64,000 nucleotides of DNA, from NCBI RefSeq assembly GCF_018070465.1, contig NZ_JAGPXT010000006.1, positions 186,001 through 250,000 of the forward strand, read 5' to 3'. The DNA comes from Micromonospora sp. C95 (lineage in GTDB: Bacteria; Actinomycetota; Actinomycetes; Mycobacteriales; Micromonosporaceae). Every line of letters starts with the position of its first letter. Positions within the stretch are counted from its first letter, which is position 1. The position numbers were made by a program, and so were the translations under genes. Below the pieces are notes generated by a model, which saw only the letters and a program-made list of their open reading frames with translations, had not been told where the DNA came from and ran no database searches. This document shows positions 43,793 to 52,689 of this stretch, in pieces.

Positions 43793-44650
43793 GTGCGGAT
43801 AACGAGTTCGGTCATCGCTGCGGGTCGGCGGCACTCGCTGGGGCTGTGCGCGGCGGGCACTGTGGTCGCGGCTGGTGCTGGGGCATCCGGTGAGTGCCGG
43901 GTCGAGGATTGGACCGGGGTGGTCGCCGTGGCAGCGGGCAACGTGCACGCGGCGCCGAACACCGGGCGGTCGCATAGCGTCGGACTGCGCGCTGACGGCA
44001 CGGCCATGGCTACCGGCTGGAACGCCGACGGGCAGTGCGACGTTTCCTCTTGGGCCGGCGTGACCCTGATCGCCGCGGGCTGGCGCCGCACGCTCGGGCT
44101 GACCCGCGACGGGACGGTGCTGGCGACGGGACGGCTGCGCGAGGGTGCTTGCGACGTGGCCGAATGGCGAGAGGTCGTCGGATTGGCCGCAGGAGACTGG
44201 CATTCGGTAGCCCTGCGAGTCGACGGAACCGTCGTGGCGGTGGGAAACGATCGCCGTGGGCAGTGCGCGGTGGGCGGATGGCGTGACATCACCGCCATCA
44301 CCGCCGGCTACCTTCACACGGTCGGCCTCACCAGCGACGGCCGCGTGTGCGCCGTGGGCGACCGATCGGCGGGTGCCTGCGACGTCAATGCCTGGCAGGA
44401 TGTCGTGGCGGTAGCAGCCGGGAGCTACCACACCGTCGGCGTTACGGCCGCCGGCCGCGTCGTCGCCGCAGGAAGCAACGATTTCGGCCAGTGCGATGTG
44501 GCTGGCTGGCGCGAGGTCGTCGCCGTGGCCGCGGGCTCGACCCATACCCTCGGACTACGCGCGGACGGCATAGTCCTCGCGGCCGGTAACAACCAGCACG
44601 GTCAGTGCGACACCACCGCCTGGCAGACGATCCGATCGCCTGACCGATAG
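43793..44650 (+). CDS. RCC1-like repeat protein
   Basis: 285 residues made almost wholly of six to seven RCC1-type blades of ~40 residues, each of the form 'W..v.aiaaG..Htvgl..dG.v.A.G....GqCdv' (for example VAAGSYHTVGVTAAGRVVAA). Such repeats fold as a beta-propeller and bind proteins. There is no signal peptide, membrane segment or fused effector domain. The second blade has a short insertion. GTG 43793 starts directly in the first blade; no strong RBS, so the N-terminus is uncertain. Confidence 0.75.
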   Translation: MRITSSVIAAGRRHSLGLCAAGTVVAAGAGASGECRVEDWTGVVAVAAGNVHAAPNTGRSHSVGLRADGTAMATGWNADGQCDVSSWAGVTLIAAGWRRTLGLTRDGTVLATGRLREGACDVAEWREVVGLAAGDWHSVALRVDGTVVAVGNDRRGQCAVGGWRDITAITAGYLHTVGLTSDGRVCAVGDRSAGACDVNAWQDVVAVAAGSYHTVGVTAAGRVVAAGSNDFGQCDVAGWREVVAVAAGSTHTLGLRADGIVLAAGNNQHGQCDTTAWQTIRSPDR

Positions 44651-44886
44651 CGCGCGCAGCCGACCAGATCTAGCCGCGAACTGTTCGTTGCGGGCAATCG
44701 GCAGTCGCAGGGCCTCTCCAGTCCGTTGATATGGCCGATGCTGAACGCGTTGGTGTCTACCCGGGCGCTGCCAGCAGTTCTCTTCGCCGTCGACGAGATC
44801 CTGACCTAGCTGTACTGACCAGGCACGTTGGTTGAGGTTGTGCGGCGACATGATCTGACGGATCTTGAATGGAGAGAAGTAGGGCC

Positions 44887-45819
44887 GTGTTCGCGAGTAG
44901 GAAACGACCCCGCTGGGCCGAGCTGCCGGCGTCGGTTCGAGGGCCTATTGAAGGTCTGCTGGGTGGCGCCGTGGTGGACACCGAAAGTTGTGCCGGCGGC
45001 TTCTCGCCCGGCTTCGCCTCCCGGCTCACGCTGCGCGGTGGCCACCGGGCCTTCGTCAAGGCGGTGGATGCGCATCTCTGGCCGACCGAGGCGTCGCATT
45101 ACCGCGCCGAGGCCGAAGTGGCCGGGCGGCTGCCACAGGGCCTGCCCGTGCCTCGGCTACTGAACACGGACGACGGCCGGTGGGTCATTCTGGTCTTCGA
45201 GCATGTGGACGCCATCGCACCGGGGCAACTCTGGACGGCAGCGCAGGTCCGGCGCGTCGTCGCGCAGGCAGTCGCTTTCGCTCAGGCGACCACACCGTCA
45301 CCGATCGCGCTACCGCGCGACCACCCGCGACTCGGCGGCTGGGCCGGCATCGCCCTCGATCCGTCCAGCATCGCCCGGCTGCACACCGTCTCGACCTGGG
45401 CATCGCACCACCTCGATCGGCTGATCGTCATCGAGCAGCAAGGGCTGCACGCGGCACAGGGCGATTCGCTCGTGCACTGCGACCTGTACCCACACAACGT
45501 CCTGCTCAGCGGCGACCGCGTGATCTTCGTCGACTGGCCGCACGCCCGGCTCGGTGCCCCCGTCATCGACCTCATCGCGCTGCTGACCGGCGTGGCAGCC
45601 GACGGCATCGATCCCCAACCGCACCTTTACGCAGCCTTGCCGGCTCTGAACTGCCCGCCAGATTCCTTCGACGCGATCCTCGCCGCGCACACCGGCTTCC
45701 TCATGGCGGGCGCACTGACACCGATGCCCACCGGGTTGCAAGCCATCGCCGAGGAGAAACTCCGCCTCGCAACAGCCGCAACCCACTGGCTGCAACACCG
45801 CCACACCCACACGCGCTAG
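44887..45819 (+). CDS. Aminoglycoside phosphotransferase-family kinase
   Basis: 310 residues of the APH/choline-kinase fold: glycine-rich region GGFSPGFASRLTLRGG near 36–51, lysine in RAFVKAVDAHL, VFEHVDAIAPGQLW near 105, catalytic loop HCDLYPHNVLL (Brenner H-x-D-x-x-x-x-N) near 198 and metal site FVDWPHAR near 216. Substrate not predictable; the family covers antibiotic, nucleoside and sugar kinases. GTG 44887 is preferred because GGAGAGAAG precedes it; ATG 44869 would add six residues and include that site. Confidence 0.8.
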   Translation: MFASRKRPRWAELPASVRGPIEGLLGGAVVDTESCAGGFSPGFASRLTLRGGHRAFVKAVDAHLWPTEASHYRAEAEVAGRLPQGLPVPRLLNTDDGRWVILVFEHVDAIAPGQLWTAAQVRRVVAQAVAFAQATTPSPIALPRDHPRLGGWAGIALDPSSIARLHTVSTWASHHLDRLIVIEQQGLHAAQGDSLVHCDLYPHNVLLSGDRVIFVDWPHARLGAPVIDLIALLTGVAADGIDPQPHLYAALPALNCPPDSFDAILAAHTGFLMAGALTPMPTGLQAIAEEKLRLATAATHWLQHRHTHTR

Positions 45820-46019
45820 CAACCCGCAAAACACCATCAGCGTCGCGCACTCACATGCCGCGATCTGATCGCTACGCCGAGTCACCTGGCTTAGCGCTTG
45901 CCTGTAGATGGTGCGGATGCCGGGGCCGGTCGTCCTTTCTATTCGCGGGTCAGCTGCACCACGTATCCAGCGAACTTGAGGTCGCCGCGGTCGGGAGTCC
46001 ATCCGTCCGCTGACCGAAC

Positions 46020-46318
46020 CTAGGTCATGGCGCCGGATCCGGGCACGGGGAAGAGGTGAGTGGAAGGTGCCTCAGGCAGCGGGGCATACCGACAGTGCAC
46101 GGCATGGATCGAAGCAACGACCCCCACGACAGAGGCTGCATCCTCGCTCACGCCTCCGTGGTGCTCCTCGGCCTTGTCAACGCCACGGGCCAGGTCGCTG
46201 CCCAGCACGAGCCCAGGCCATTCGGCCGGCCGCTTGTCGCGCGGCTGAATCCACCCGGCCGACAGCCCGGCGAACGAGCAGTCCGGCGAACCGCAGTGGT
46301 CCGCTCGTCGCGGGACGC
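46020..46318 (-). other. Possible degraded coding segment (GWI motif), in a 500-bp gene-free gap
   Basis: One minus-strand frame between a TAG at about 46319 and a stop at 46020 reads HCGSPDCSFAGLSAGWIQPR then RPAEWPGLVLGSDLARGVDK. It has a protein-like look but no usable start. A similar GWI-containing string (CGWIAPAELGGAYPGMLIIG) occurs at 48.3 kb. Otherwise 45820–46322 holds nothing I recognise. Confidence 0.25.
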
Positions 46319-46322
46319 GAGC

Positions 46323-46820
46323 CTACGGTGTCGCCAAGCTCCGCCACTCCTCGGTGACACACAACTCGTCGTAATCCCACCAGCCATCGCGCTTGCCGGT
46401 GTCGAGCATCTGGCGCACAAGCCGGAGGTCAGCGTCGGGCGGAACGTCGATCACAGTCAGCCCGAACATGCCGGTGCCAGTGACCCCCAAGGAATAGAAC
46501 TTCTCCAGGATGACCCTGGTGCCAACATCGAGCGGACCGAGTGGACCGCCGGAAGCAAGCATCACCCGGATCGCGCAGTAGCCGGATGCCTCGATCTTCT
46601 CTCGTACCCAGAGCCGCCCGTCTTCTTCCTGCTGAACGCGGAAGATGTCACCCTTGGCAGCATCCAGCGCGGCCCATGGCGCAGACGGCAGCCGGACTCG
46701 GTCCAGCGAGAGAGCCTCGGCGCCAATCCCGAGGGCCGATGCCGGTCCACCTGACATTGGGAACCACACCTGCACCCATTCCATTGACGGTGTGATCACG
46801 GCGTCGCCTGTCGAGGGCAT
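46323..46820 (-). CDS. DUF4265 domain protein
   Basis: 165 residues. The N-terminal VQVWFPMSGG and the following EALSLDRVRLPSAPWAAL, GDIFRVQQEEDGRLWVREKI match the DUF4265 family, small soluble proteins of unknown function often found singly in accessory regions and in immunity-gene arrays of polymorphic toxin systems. The C-terminal ~60 residues (GLTVIDVPPDADLRLVRQML, WWDYDELCVTEEW) complete the family pattern. ATG 46820. No partner gene adjacent. Confidence 0.72.
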   Translation of the reverse strand: MPSTGDAVITPSMEWVQVWFPMSGGPASALGIGAEALSLDRVRLPSAPWAALDAAKGDIFRVQQEEDGRLWVREKIEASGYCAIRVMLASGGPLGPLDVGTRVILEKFYSLGVTGTGMFGLTVIDVPPDADLRLVRQMLDTGKRDGWWDYDELCVTEEWRSLATP

Positions 46821-47055
46821 CGCTCAAGTCTGCCACCCAGGACGGCAAGAGGCATGGGGGGGCAGACAAGGTCGGGTTCACTGTCATGCCGCGCCCCAAC
46901 ATTGAGGCGCTGATCGAACGCCTCGGAATCTGACTGTGCCGAGGGGATCCGCGCTCTTCTGGCCGCAATCGGCGCGCTGACCTTGCGGCTCCTTCGTGCT
47001 GTGGTTCGAGCGGAACCTCTGCAACCACGGGTGAAGATCAGCATAGGATCTCTGC

Positions 47056-47544
47056 GTGTTGGGAGTGCACTTCGCGATCACGCCGGAGCAGGAGCGGTCG
47101 CTGCTCGCGGCCGGCGATGACGGCGACAGTGACGCGGTGGACGAGTTCATCGAGGCGATCGAGGAGTCGTGGGCCGAGGACGGCCTGAAGGTCGACACCG
47201 ACAAGGCATGGGACGGCATCCACCGGTGCCTGACCGACGGCACCCTCGAACCTGACGGTGGTGAGTATCCGTTCAGTCATGCGGTGCTCGGCGGGCGCTG
47301 GCTGCACGACGAGTACGTCGTGGTCTACCTCACGGTGGACGAGGCCCGGGACGTGGCCGCCGCTCTGCAGTCCGTCGACCGATGCCAGCTGCGCCAGCGG
47401 TTCGACGCAATCGACGACCCCGACTATCGCGGCGCCCTCGACGACGCCGGCTTCGACTACACCTGGGACAACTTCGTTGAGGTTCGGGCGTTCTACCAGC
47501 GGGCTGCGGCCGCGGGGCGTGCCGTGGTCTTTACCGCCACCTGA
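47056..47544 (+). CDS. DUF1877 (YfbM-like) family protein
   Basis: 162 residues: LGVHFAITPEQERSLLAAGD at the start, WAEDGLKVDTDKAWDGIHRC near 38–57, the conserved PFSHAVLGGRWLHD near 75 and the long C-terminal helix FVEVRAFYQRAAAAGRAVVF. The family is soluble and uncharacterised; its members recur next to other orphan immunity-like genes. Start GTG 47056 (a TTG follows at once). The 235 bp upstream contain a short frame ending MPRPNIEALIERLGI that may be a gene tail. Confidence 0.8.
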   Translation: MLGVHFAITPEQERSLLAAGDDGDSDAVDEFIEAIEESWAEDGLKVDTDKAWDGIHRCLTDGTLEPDGGEYPFSHAVLGGRWLHDEYVVVYLTVDEARDVAAALQSVDRCQLRQRFDAIDDPDYRGALDDAGFDYTWDNFVEVRAFYQRAAAAGRAVVFTAT

Positions 47545-47568
47545 TCTCGCGCTGGGCGGCGCAGCGGA

Positions 47569-48093
47569 TCACGCTGCTGCGTCTCGGTGGTGGAGCCACT
47601 GCCGCACTGTCGTGAGGTCGGTGTCGGTCAGTCCCAGGTGCGGGTCGACGCGGCGCAGCAGCGCCGGGTGTGGGTGGTGGGCGGCGACCCACCGCCGGTC
47701 GGCGTCGGTGATCTCGTCGTCGAGCCAGACGAACGCACGCCCCGCCGCCCACCGCGCCAACGACGCGGCCTTCCAGTGCACGCCATACGGTGGTTCCTTG
47801 TCATCGTCGATCCAGTCGACCACAGGCAGAGCGGGCAGGCCGAGCCGAGGTGCCACCACCTCGTTCGCCTCAGCCATCCACGTACTCGCCCAGACCAGGT
47901 GACCCGGCAAGGCGAGCAGCCGGCGACCGTCGTCGGACTCAAGACGATCCAGCAGAGGATTACCGTAACAGTCGGTACCGTCTACCAGGCTGCCGCTGCG
48001 CTGGCCCTCGGCACTGGCTGGCCGGGCCCGGAACGGGATGAGCACGCCGTCGATGTCGACAAAGATCAACGGTCGTCCGTCGCTGGCAGACAC
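47569..48093 (-). CDS. HAD-fold protein (Swiss Army Knife RNA-repair-type HAD)
   Basis: 174 residues: motif I FVDIDGVLIPF (nucleophile Asp and +2 Asp) at 11–21, motif II threonine/serine in VWASTWMAEAN near 68, and late acidic motif WLDDEITDADRRW near 122. Matches the HAD domain named from predicted RNA-repair proteins; likely a phosphatase. No other RNA-repair gene adjoins. Start ATG 48093; convergent with the DUF1877 gene. Confidence 0.8.
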   Translation of the reverse strand: MSASDGRPLIFVDIDGVLIPFRARPASAEGQRSGSLVDGTDCYGNPLLDRLESDDGRRLLALPGHLVWASTWMAEANEVVAPRLGLPALPVVDWIDDDKEPPYGVHWKAASLARWAAGRAFVWLDDEITDADRRWVAAHHPHPALLRRVDPHLGLTDTDLTTVRQWLHHRDAAA

Positions 48094-48130
48094 CGCCGAA
48101 CCGTACCGCTTGTCGCCAGCCAGCGATCGT

Positions 48131-48440
48131 CTACGTCACGACTCGCATCTGCCGCCACGCGCCCGCCTGGCGGCAGATCCGTGCGTCTGGCCTCGGACGA
48201 TGCGCGGCACGACCATTGGTAGCGCCGGGAACGAGTCCTGCTTCCGGCTGTACATGTTCCTCGATGGCGCCGGGAATCAGTACGCCTAACCGCCTACCCC
48301 CGACGCCGATGATCAGCATGCCTGGGTAAGCCCCACCGAGTTCGGCCGGTGCAATCCACCCGCAGGCAGCGCTCGGTCGGCGGACGGTCCGGGTGCCCTC
48401 CCCGACCTCCCAGTCATTCCGGCCATGCTCTTGATCTGAA
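48131..48440 (-). other. Possible gene fragment with GWI motif in a 400-bp gap
   Basis: A minus-strand frame reads NDWEVGEGTRTVRRPSAACG, then GWIAPAELGGAYPGMLIIGV, and continues to a stop at 48131. The GWI...PG pattern resembles that at 46.2 kb. No start with a ribosome site. Could be two relics of one gene family. Confidence 0.25.
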
Positions 48441-48471
48441 CCAACGTTGAAGTTCTACCTTCGTTCTCAAC
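48438..48471. promoter_or_regulatory. Candidate MarR operator region
   Basis: Contains CAACGTTG, a perfect 8-bp palindrome at 48442–48449, and GTTGA/TCAAC arms at 48446–48450 and 48467–48471, 25–58 bp before the MarR-type gene. AT-rich relative to surroundings. Position suggests autoregulation. Confidence 0.35.
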
Positions 48472-48495
48472 CACTCACCACCGGAGGTAGACCCT

Positions 48496-48957
48496 GTGGA
48501 GCAACCGCTGTCCGACGCCGAACTTGCAGGCCAGCCTGCCGCCTATTGGACCGGCGTTGCCTATGAGTCGCTCATCGCCTTCACCCGGGCTCGTCATGCC
48601 GAACACGGTTTCACTCAGCCTCAGTTCTGGCTGCTACGCAACCTCTCCAGAAACGACCTTCTGCCGGATGGCGGCGGGCTGACCATCCCTGAACTTCAGC
48701 AGGCGATGAGCTCGTACCTTAGGGCCGAAGACGATCTGGACGCCGAAGCTGAGGCTCTGTTGGAGCCCGGATGGCTGATCCGTGACCAAGAAGGAAGGCT
48801 ATGGATCACCGAAGCAGGGGAAGAGGGTCGCCTCAGCCTCAAGCGACATGCGCCGGCGATCCGAGCCCTCATCCACAAGGGTATCGATGACGCAGATTAC
48901 GTCACGACCCTCAAGGTACTCCGGCAGATGATCCGAAACACCGGTGGCTCGATGTAG
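48496..48957 (+). CDS. MarR-family winged-helix regulator
   Basis: 153 residues with the MarR arrangement of N-terminal helix (YWTGVAYESLIAFTRARHAE), HTH (LTIPELQQAMSSYLRAEDDL), wing (GWLIRDQEGRLWITEAGEEG) and C-terminal dimer helices. In related actinobacterial genes this form acts as a local repressor. GTG 48496 follows GGAGG. No obvious target gene adjoins, so self-regulation is the only inferable role. Confidence 0.78.
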   Translation: MEQPLSDAELAGQPAAYWTGVAYESLIAFTRARHAEHGFTQPQFWLLRNLSRNDLLPDGGGLTIPELQQAMSSYLRAEDDLDAEAEALLEPGWLIRDQEGRLWITEAGEEGRLSLKRHAPAIRALIHKGIDDADYVTTLKVLRQMIRNTGGSM

Positions 48958-49051
48958 GGCCCCACACTAACCGAGGCGCCCGGGCTGTCTTGTCGCCGAC
49001 GTATCCACCGGACGCATGGACGACAGTCGCATCTGAGCGGATGCGGCGATG

Positions 49052-49522
49052 CTACGGAGCGCTCTCCGTTCGCACGGGTTCCACGCTGGCGGCCGGCACC
49101 GTCGCGAGCACGTAATCCTCGGTCAGGTCCGGCTGCACGTCGACCATCGCGTTCCTGTCGACGTAGCGGACGACGAACGAGGTCTCGCGCAGCCACGCCT
49201 CGTCAAAGTCGGCAAGACTCTCCGGCACTTCACCCACGAGTCGCACGTCGTCACCCGGCTTGACCGCGGCATCCGCCGGAGCCTCATCGCGTTGGATGGC
49301 CGTGATCGCGTGGATAAGAGCCTTCAGCGGTTCGGTGTCCGTGCCGTAGTGAACCAGATGGCCCGCCTGGCCGAAGATGACATCGGCCTCGGCTCTGCTC
49401 ACGTCGGCGAGCGCCTCGGCCGCACCGGCCGCCAGGGCCGGTCCCCCCGACCTGTCAAGTTGCGCCGCCAACGCCAGGAGTAGGCGATCAATGACACGTT
49501 CCGTCGTCACCTCGTCCGTCAC
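49052..49522 (-). CDS. Uncharacterised soluble protein (156 aa)
   Basis: Acidic, alanine-rich, no membrane segment. The first ~90 residues look helical (VIDRLLLALAAQLDRSGGPA, PLKALIHAITAIQRDE); the last ~60 form beta-like strands (VVRYVDRNAMVDVQPDLTED). Codon use is that of real genes here. GTG 49522 is the only plausible start. I do not recognise the family. Confidence 0.6.
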   Translation of the reverse strand: MTDEVTTERVIDRLLLALAAQLDRSGGPALAAGAAEALADVSRAEADVIFGQAGHLVHYGTDTEPLKALIHAITAIQRDEAPADAAVKPGDDVRLVGEVPESLADFDEAWLRETSFVVRYVDRNAMVDVQPDLTEDYVLATVPAASVEPVRTESAP

Positions 49523-49673
49523 CCGGCGAGCCTATGACCCATCCGACGGCACCGTTGTCGGCCCAGGCAGCAAGCACGTGCCCGGGACTACACCACCGAC
49601 ATCACGTCGCCCCCCAACTGCGAGTCCGCTCGCAAAGTGCGACCTCGTGTCGCAACGGCAGATCCGGATGCCG

Positions 49674-50186
49674 TCAGTCGGACGTAAGGTTCCACTGCGC
49701 GGGCAGGGCGCTACCGCACAGGGCGCACGTGAAGTCGTCGTCCCGCACGATGTTGCGCTCGCCGCAGCTCGGGCAACGGCGGAAGATGACCCGGTCGGTG
49801 AAGCCGCCAGGATGCGGTACACCGACTCGGTCAAGCGCCTTGGCCACAGCGGGCCAGCAGACCGGGTCGGGGCAGTAGCCAGTCGACTGGTTGGTCACCT
49901 CGGCGACGCTCCAGCCGGTTCCGGCGGAGACAAACGCCATCTCACCAGCGGCGAGTACGTCCCGACCACCCGCGAGGGCGATGTGTTCGCTACGACGCGG
50001 CGCCAGTCTGAGCACACCATCGAGAGCAACGACGAAAGTGACCGGTTCGGCGAGGTCTCCACGATCGCGCCCAGCGAGCCAGTCGGCGAGGGAGGCAACC
50101 GATTCCACGGCAACCGCGTCCACCGCGATCACCCGGTCACGAAACTCGGCCGGACCGACATATGGGTACCGCCTGGTCTGCGCCAC
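49674..50186 (-). CDS. Uncharacterised protein with C-terminal zinc ribbon
   Basis: 170 residues. The N-terminal three quarters are unrecognised (YPYVGPAEFRDRVIAVDAVA, FVVALDGVLRLAPRRSEHIA); the C-terminus carries two Cys-x2-Cys knuckles, RRCPSCGERNI and FTCALCGSAL, about 15 residues apart, a small zinc ribbon. CPDPVC in the middle may add ligands. GTG 50186 chosen; a 15-residue arginine-rich upstream extension is possible. A nucleic-acid- or protein-binding role is only suggested by the ribbon. Confidence 0.6.
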   Translation of the reverse strand: MAQTRRYPYVGPAEFRDRVIAVDAVAVESVASLADWLAGRDRGDLAEPVTFVVALDGVLRLAPRRSEHIALAGGRDVLAAGEMAFVSAGTGWSVAEVTNQSTGYCPDPVCWPAVAKALDRVGVPHPGGFTDRVIFRRCPSCGERNIVRDDDFTCALCGSALPAQWNLTSD

Positions 50187-50280
50187 GGCGCGACGATATC
50201 GACGTGAGCCCGAGCACGGCCACCAATTCAAGCCTGCGGATACGCTGGGTAGCGAGCGGTATGCGGCAGATCTGGATGGG

Positions 50281-50790
50281 TCAGCCCGTGGCTGTTACTG
50301 CGGCTTGTAGGTGCTTTCGGGTGTCTTCGTTGAAGGCGACGAGTCGTACCCGTTGGACGTTTGTCGGAGTGGATCTGATCGTTGCTACGGCGATTCGGGC
50401 GGCCTGGTCGGCGGGGAAGCCGTACACGCCGGTGGCGATTGCCGGGAAGGCGACGCTGCGGGCGCCGAGTTCGTCGGCGACCTGCAGGCTCCGGCGATAG
50501 CAGGAGGCCAGCACGTCGGCCTCTCCGTGATCGCCGCCTTCCCAGACCGGTCCGACAGCATGGATGATGTGCCGCACCGGCGGGTCGAGGTCGAACGCCG
50601 GGGTAGCCATCGCGTCGCCCGGCTCGCAGGGGCCGATCGCACCCCCGGCCTGCGCCAGCCGAGGCCCGGCAGCGCGGTGGACCGCGCCGTCGACACCGCC
50701 GCCGCCGAGCAGTGACTCGTTCGCGGCCGTGACGATGGCATCCACGTCCTCTCGCGTGATGTCACCCAGCACAGTCTCGATCACGGCCAC
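50281..50790 (-). CDS. Macrodomain protein (O-acetyl-ADP-ribose deacetylase-like)
   Basis: 169 residues, a complete MacroD-type domain: [20 protein letters not shown] near 7–26, the ADP-ribose loop [17 protein letters not shown] near 27–43, [13 protein letters not shown] near 74, and the second phosphate loop [13 protein letters not shown] near 112. Removes ADP-ribose from proteins or nucleic acids, or hydrolyses O-acetyl-ADP-ribose. GTG 50790 chosen over GTG 50784. A small frame upstream overlaps it by 10 bp. Confidence 0.9.
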   Translation of the reverse strand: MAVIETVLGDITREDVDAIVTAANESLLGGGGVDGAVHRAAGPRLAQAGGAIGPCEPGDAMATPAFDLDPPVRHIIHAVGPVWEGGDHGEADVLASCYRRSLQVADELGARSVAFPAIATGVYGFPADQAARIAVATIRSTPTNVQRVRLVAFNEDTRKHLQAAVTATG

Positions 50791-50987
50791 AGCAGGATCC
50801 TGGCACACCAGACGAGGGTGTGCCGGCCGACCGTCGCCAAACCGGGCAGCCACTCCACCGGGCCAGAGCGACCGATCCCGTCGCACGTCCGGCGGCAGAT
50901 CCAATACTCGTCCACCAGCCCGGAGGCGACGTGCGGGGCTGGTAGGTAAGGCGTGACGTTGCTGCGGCAGCGGGCACGCAGCGGCAC
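50781..50987 (-). CDS. Possible small protein upstream of the macrodomain gene (68 aa)
   Basis: From GTG 50987 the frame reads [20 protein letters not shown] then [20 protein letters not shown] and ends [18 protein letters not shown], overlapping the macrodomain start by 10 bp, as coupled genes do here. Amino-acid composition is plausible, with five cysteines, but there is no ribosome site and no known family. Could be the end of a truncated gene. Confidence 0.38.
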   Translation of the reverse strand: MPLRARCRSNVTPYLPAPHVASGLVDEYWICRRTCDGIGRSGPVEWLPGLATVGRHTLVWCARILLWP

Positions 50988-51083
50988 GCGGCACTGGTCC
51001 TAATCGGCTACCAAATTCTGACAAGGCGGACCCGCTCGCCGGAGCCAGTCCCCCTGTGAATGACGTCGGTTCGGCGTCGTCGG

Positions 51084-51815
51084 CTAACGGTATTGGCGTT
51101 CCTGAGCTGCACGGACCTGCTGGCGGATGTCGTCAGGAATCTCGACCACATGGACGGCAATCGCGAGATCCAGCAGCGCCTGTGCGGCCCAGGTACGTGC
51201 CGCTGGCTGAAACGGCCTCGCTGCGGCCGGGTCGCTCATGCAGAGCACGAGGCGGGGCCGCGGGTACATCGTGCTCGCGATCCACGTCAGCTTTAACGCG
51301 TCGGCCAGTACCTTGTGACGCTGCGCCGACTTCGGCGGACCCTGATGGGCCCAGCACTCCACGAGAACAGTTCGGCCGCTGTCGCATCCGTCGACCTCGA
51401 CCCGAGCTCCCGACGGCACCGCGATTTTCGCCGGCTCCAGCGTCAAGGCCAGGTCGCGGCCCAGCAGATCAAGCATGACCCGCTCGGCCTGTCGCTGCTC
51501 CGCAGAGTGCCCGGAAGGCAAGTGATCTTCGGGCGTCCGAACAACGGCAGCAGGTGAAAGCGGCCCGCTACGCGGTGTTCTCGGATCCTCGCCAGCCAGA
51601 GCCCCGCTCGGCCGCTCGACGAGTTCGTTCACGATCTTCCCATCGGGGCCTTCCCACCGCCGGACGGCTCCGGCCAACTGCAACGCGCGGCAGATCTGGT
51701 TGACCTGCTGCCGCGGCCGGACACCCGTACGCTGTGACAGCTGGTCATCGTCCAGCGGCATCGAGCTCAGCCGAAGTGCTTCAAAGACACGGTCGCGATT
51801 GCTGGCAGCCGTCAC
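51084..51815 (-). CDS. Uncharacterised protein: HTH plus nuclease-like domain
   Basis: 243 residues. Residues about 5–65 resemble a winged helix ([39 protein letters not shown]). After a linker, residues about 130–243 contain [20 protein letters not shown] followed by [18 protein letters not shown] and [11 protein letters not shown], an alpha/beta pattern with D...E-x-W reminiscent of PD-(D/E)xK-fold proteins, although the usual lysine is not obvious. GTG 51815 chosen as the start of the HTH; the open frame continues upstream to 51995 without domain content. Function unknown. Confidence 0.6.
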   Translation of the reverse strand: MTAASNRDRVFEALRLSSMPLDDDQLSQRTGVRPRQQVNQICRALQLAGAVRRWEGPDGKIVNELVERPSGALAGEDPRTPRSGPLSPAAVVRTPEDHLPSGHSAEQRQAERVMLDLLGRDLALTLEPAKIAVPSGARVEVDGCDSGRTVLVECWAHQGPPKSAQRHKVLADALKLTWIASTMYPRPRLVLCMSDPAAARPFQPAARTWAAQALLDLAIAVHVVEIPDDIRQQVRAAQERQYR

Positions 51816-51970
51816 ACATCGAGTCTGACCGACGGCCGATGGCCTCGCCTCCTCCGTTCGGCGGTGCACAGGCTTGCGCCCGATCGGCGGCCAGAGCGGA
51901 CGCCACGACAAGGCGTTCGAGGCGACCGGTCGGGCTTCTTCCCAGATGAGCGGCCTGCGATCATCAGCGG

Positions 51971-52477
51971 ATGGAGTTCGTACTCGATCCGCCACACGGC
52001 GTTGGTCCGCTCCGGCTCGGGATGACTACCGAGGAGGCCCGGGTTGCTCTCGAGACTCTCGGACCGCTGGTGCCGACCGCTTCGGGTGAGCTGGCCGTGC
52101 ACCTGCCGAGTGGGCTCGGGTTCAGTGTGGGTTTCGGGGTTGGGCCGACACGGGGCCGGGTCAACGCGATCGAGGTGTGGCGTCCGCACGAACGCGACGT
52201 GGTGCGATACCGCGACGTTGACGTCTTCGGCGTTGCCGCGCTGGAGGTCGTGAAGCGGCTGCGTCGCCACATTGACCTCGTGTCGAACGAGGACGACGAC
52301 GGGTTCACCGCACCAGAGCTGTATCTCGCACTGTGGCGGCCGTTCGCCGCGGACGACGACCCGGCTGAGGAGCAAGGCCACTTCTTTCAGTCGGTGATTG
52401 TGGCCCGGCCCGGCTACGACGACACGCCTGCCGCAGCGGCGGCCCGGCTGGCCGCTGGCGGTCAACCAGGCTATTGA
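51971..52477 (+). CDS. Uncharacterised soluble protein (168 aa)
   Basis: Starts MEFVLDPPHGVGPLRLGMTT, followed by LGFSVGFGVGPTRGRVNAIE and FQSVIVARPGYDD near the end. The opening phrase 'pphGVGPlrLGMt..ea..al' is one I associate with small actinobacterial proteins of unknown role, some near toxin-immunity genes; this is a weak association. Acidic, no membrane segment. ATG 51971 lacks a strong ribosome site. The following 212-bp gap includes a 34-codon frame from GTG 52577 to 52681 of unknown meaning. Confidence 0.6.
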   Translation: MEFVLDPPHGVGPLRLGMTTEEARVALETLGPLVPTASGELAVHLPSGLGFSVGFGVGPTRGRVNAIEVWRPHERDVVRYRDVDVFGVAALEVVKRLRRHIDLVSNEDDDGFTAPELYLALWRPFAADDDPAEEQGHFFQSVIVARPGYDDTPAAAAARLAAGGQPGY

Positions 52478-52689
52478 TCCAACTGGCCTCCCACTCCGCC
52501 CATGAGCGTGCGTCCGATCTTGCGGCCAGCCCCTCTCTGGGCCGGAGGGCGCCTCGGTGCTCGCGATAATGTCCGGGTGCCGCTCTTCATGACGCCCTGG
52601 TCTTTGGGTCTGGATCGTGTGCCGTTGCTTGATCATCTGTTCGACGCGGGTGCGCCGCCGTCACCTTCCTGGGCGGTTTAGTATGCGGC

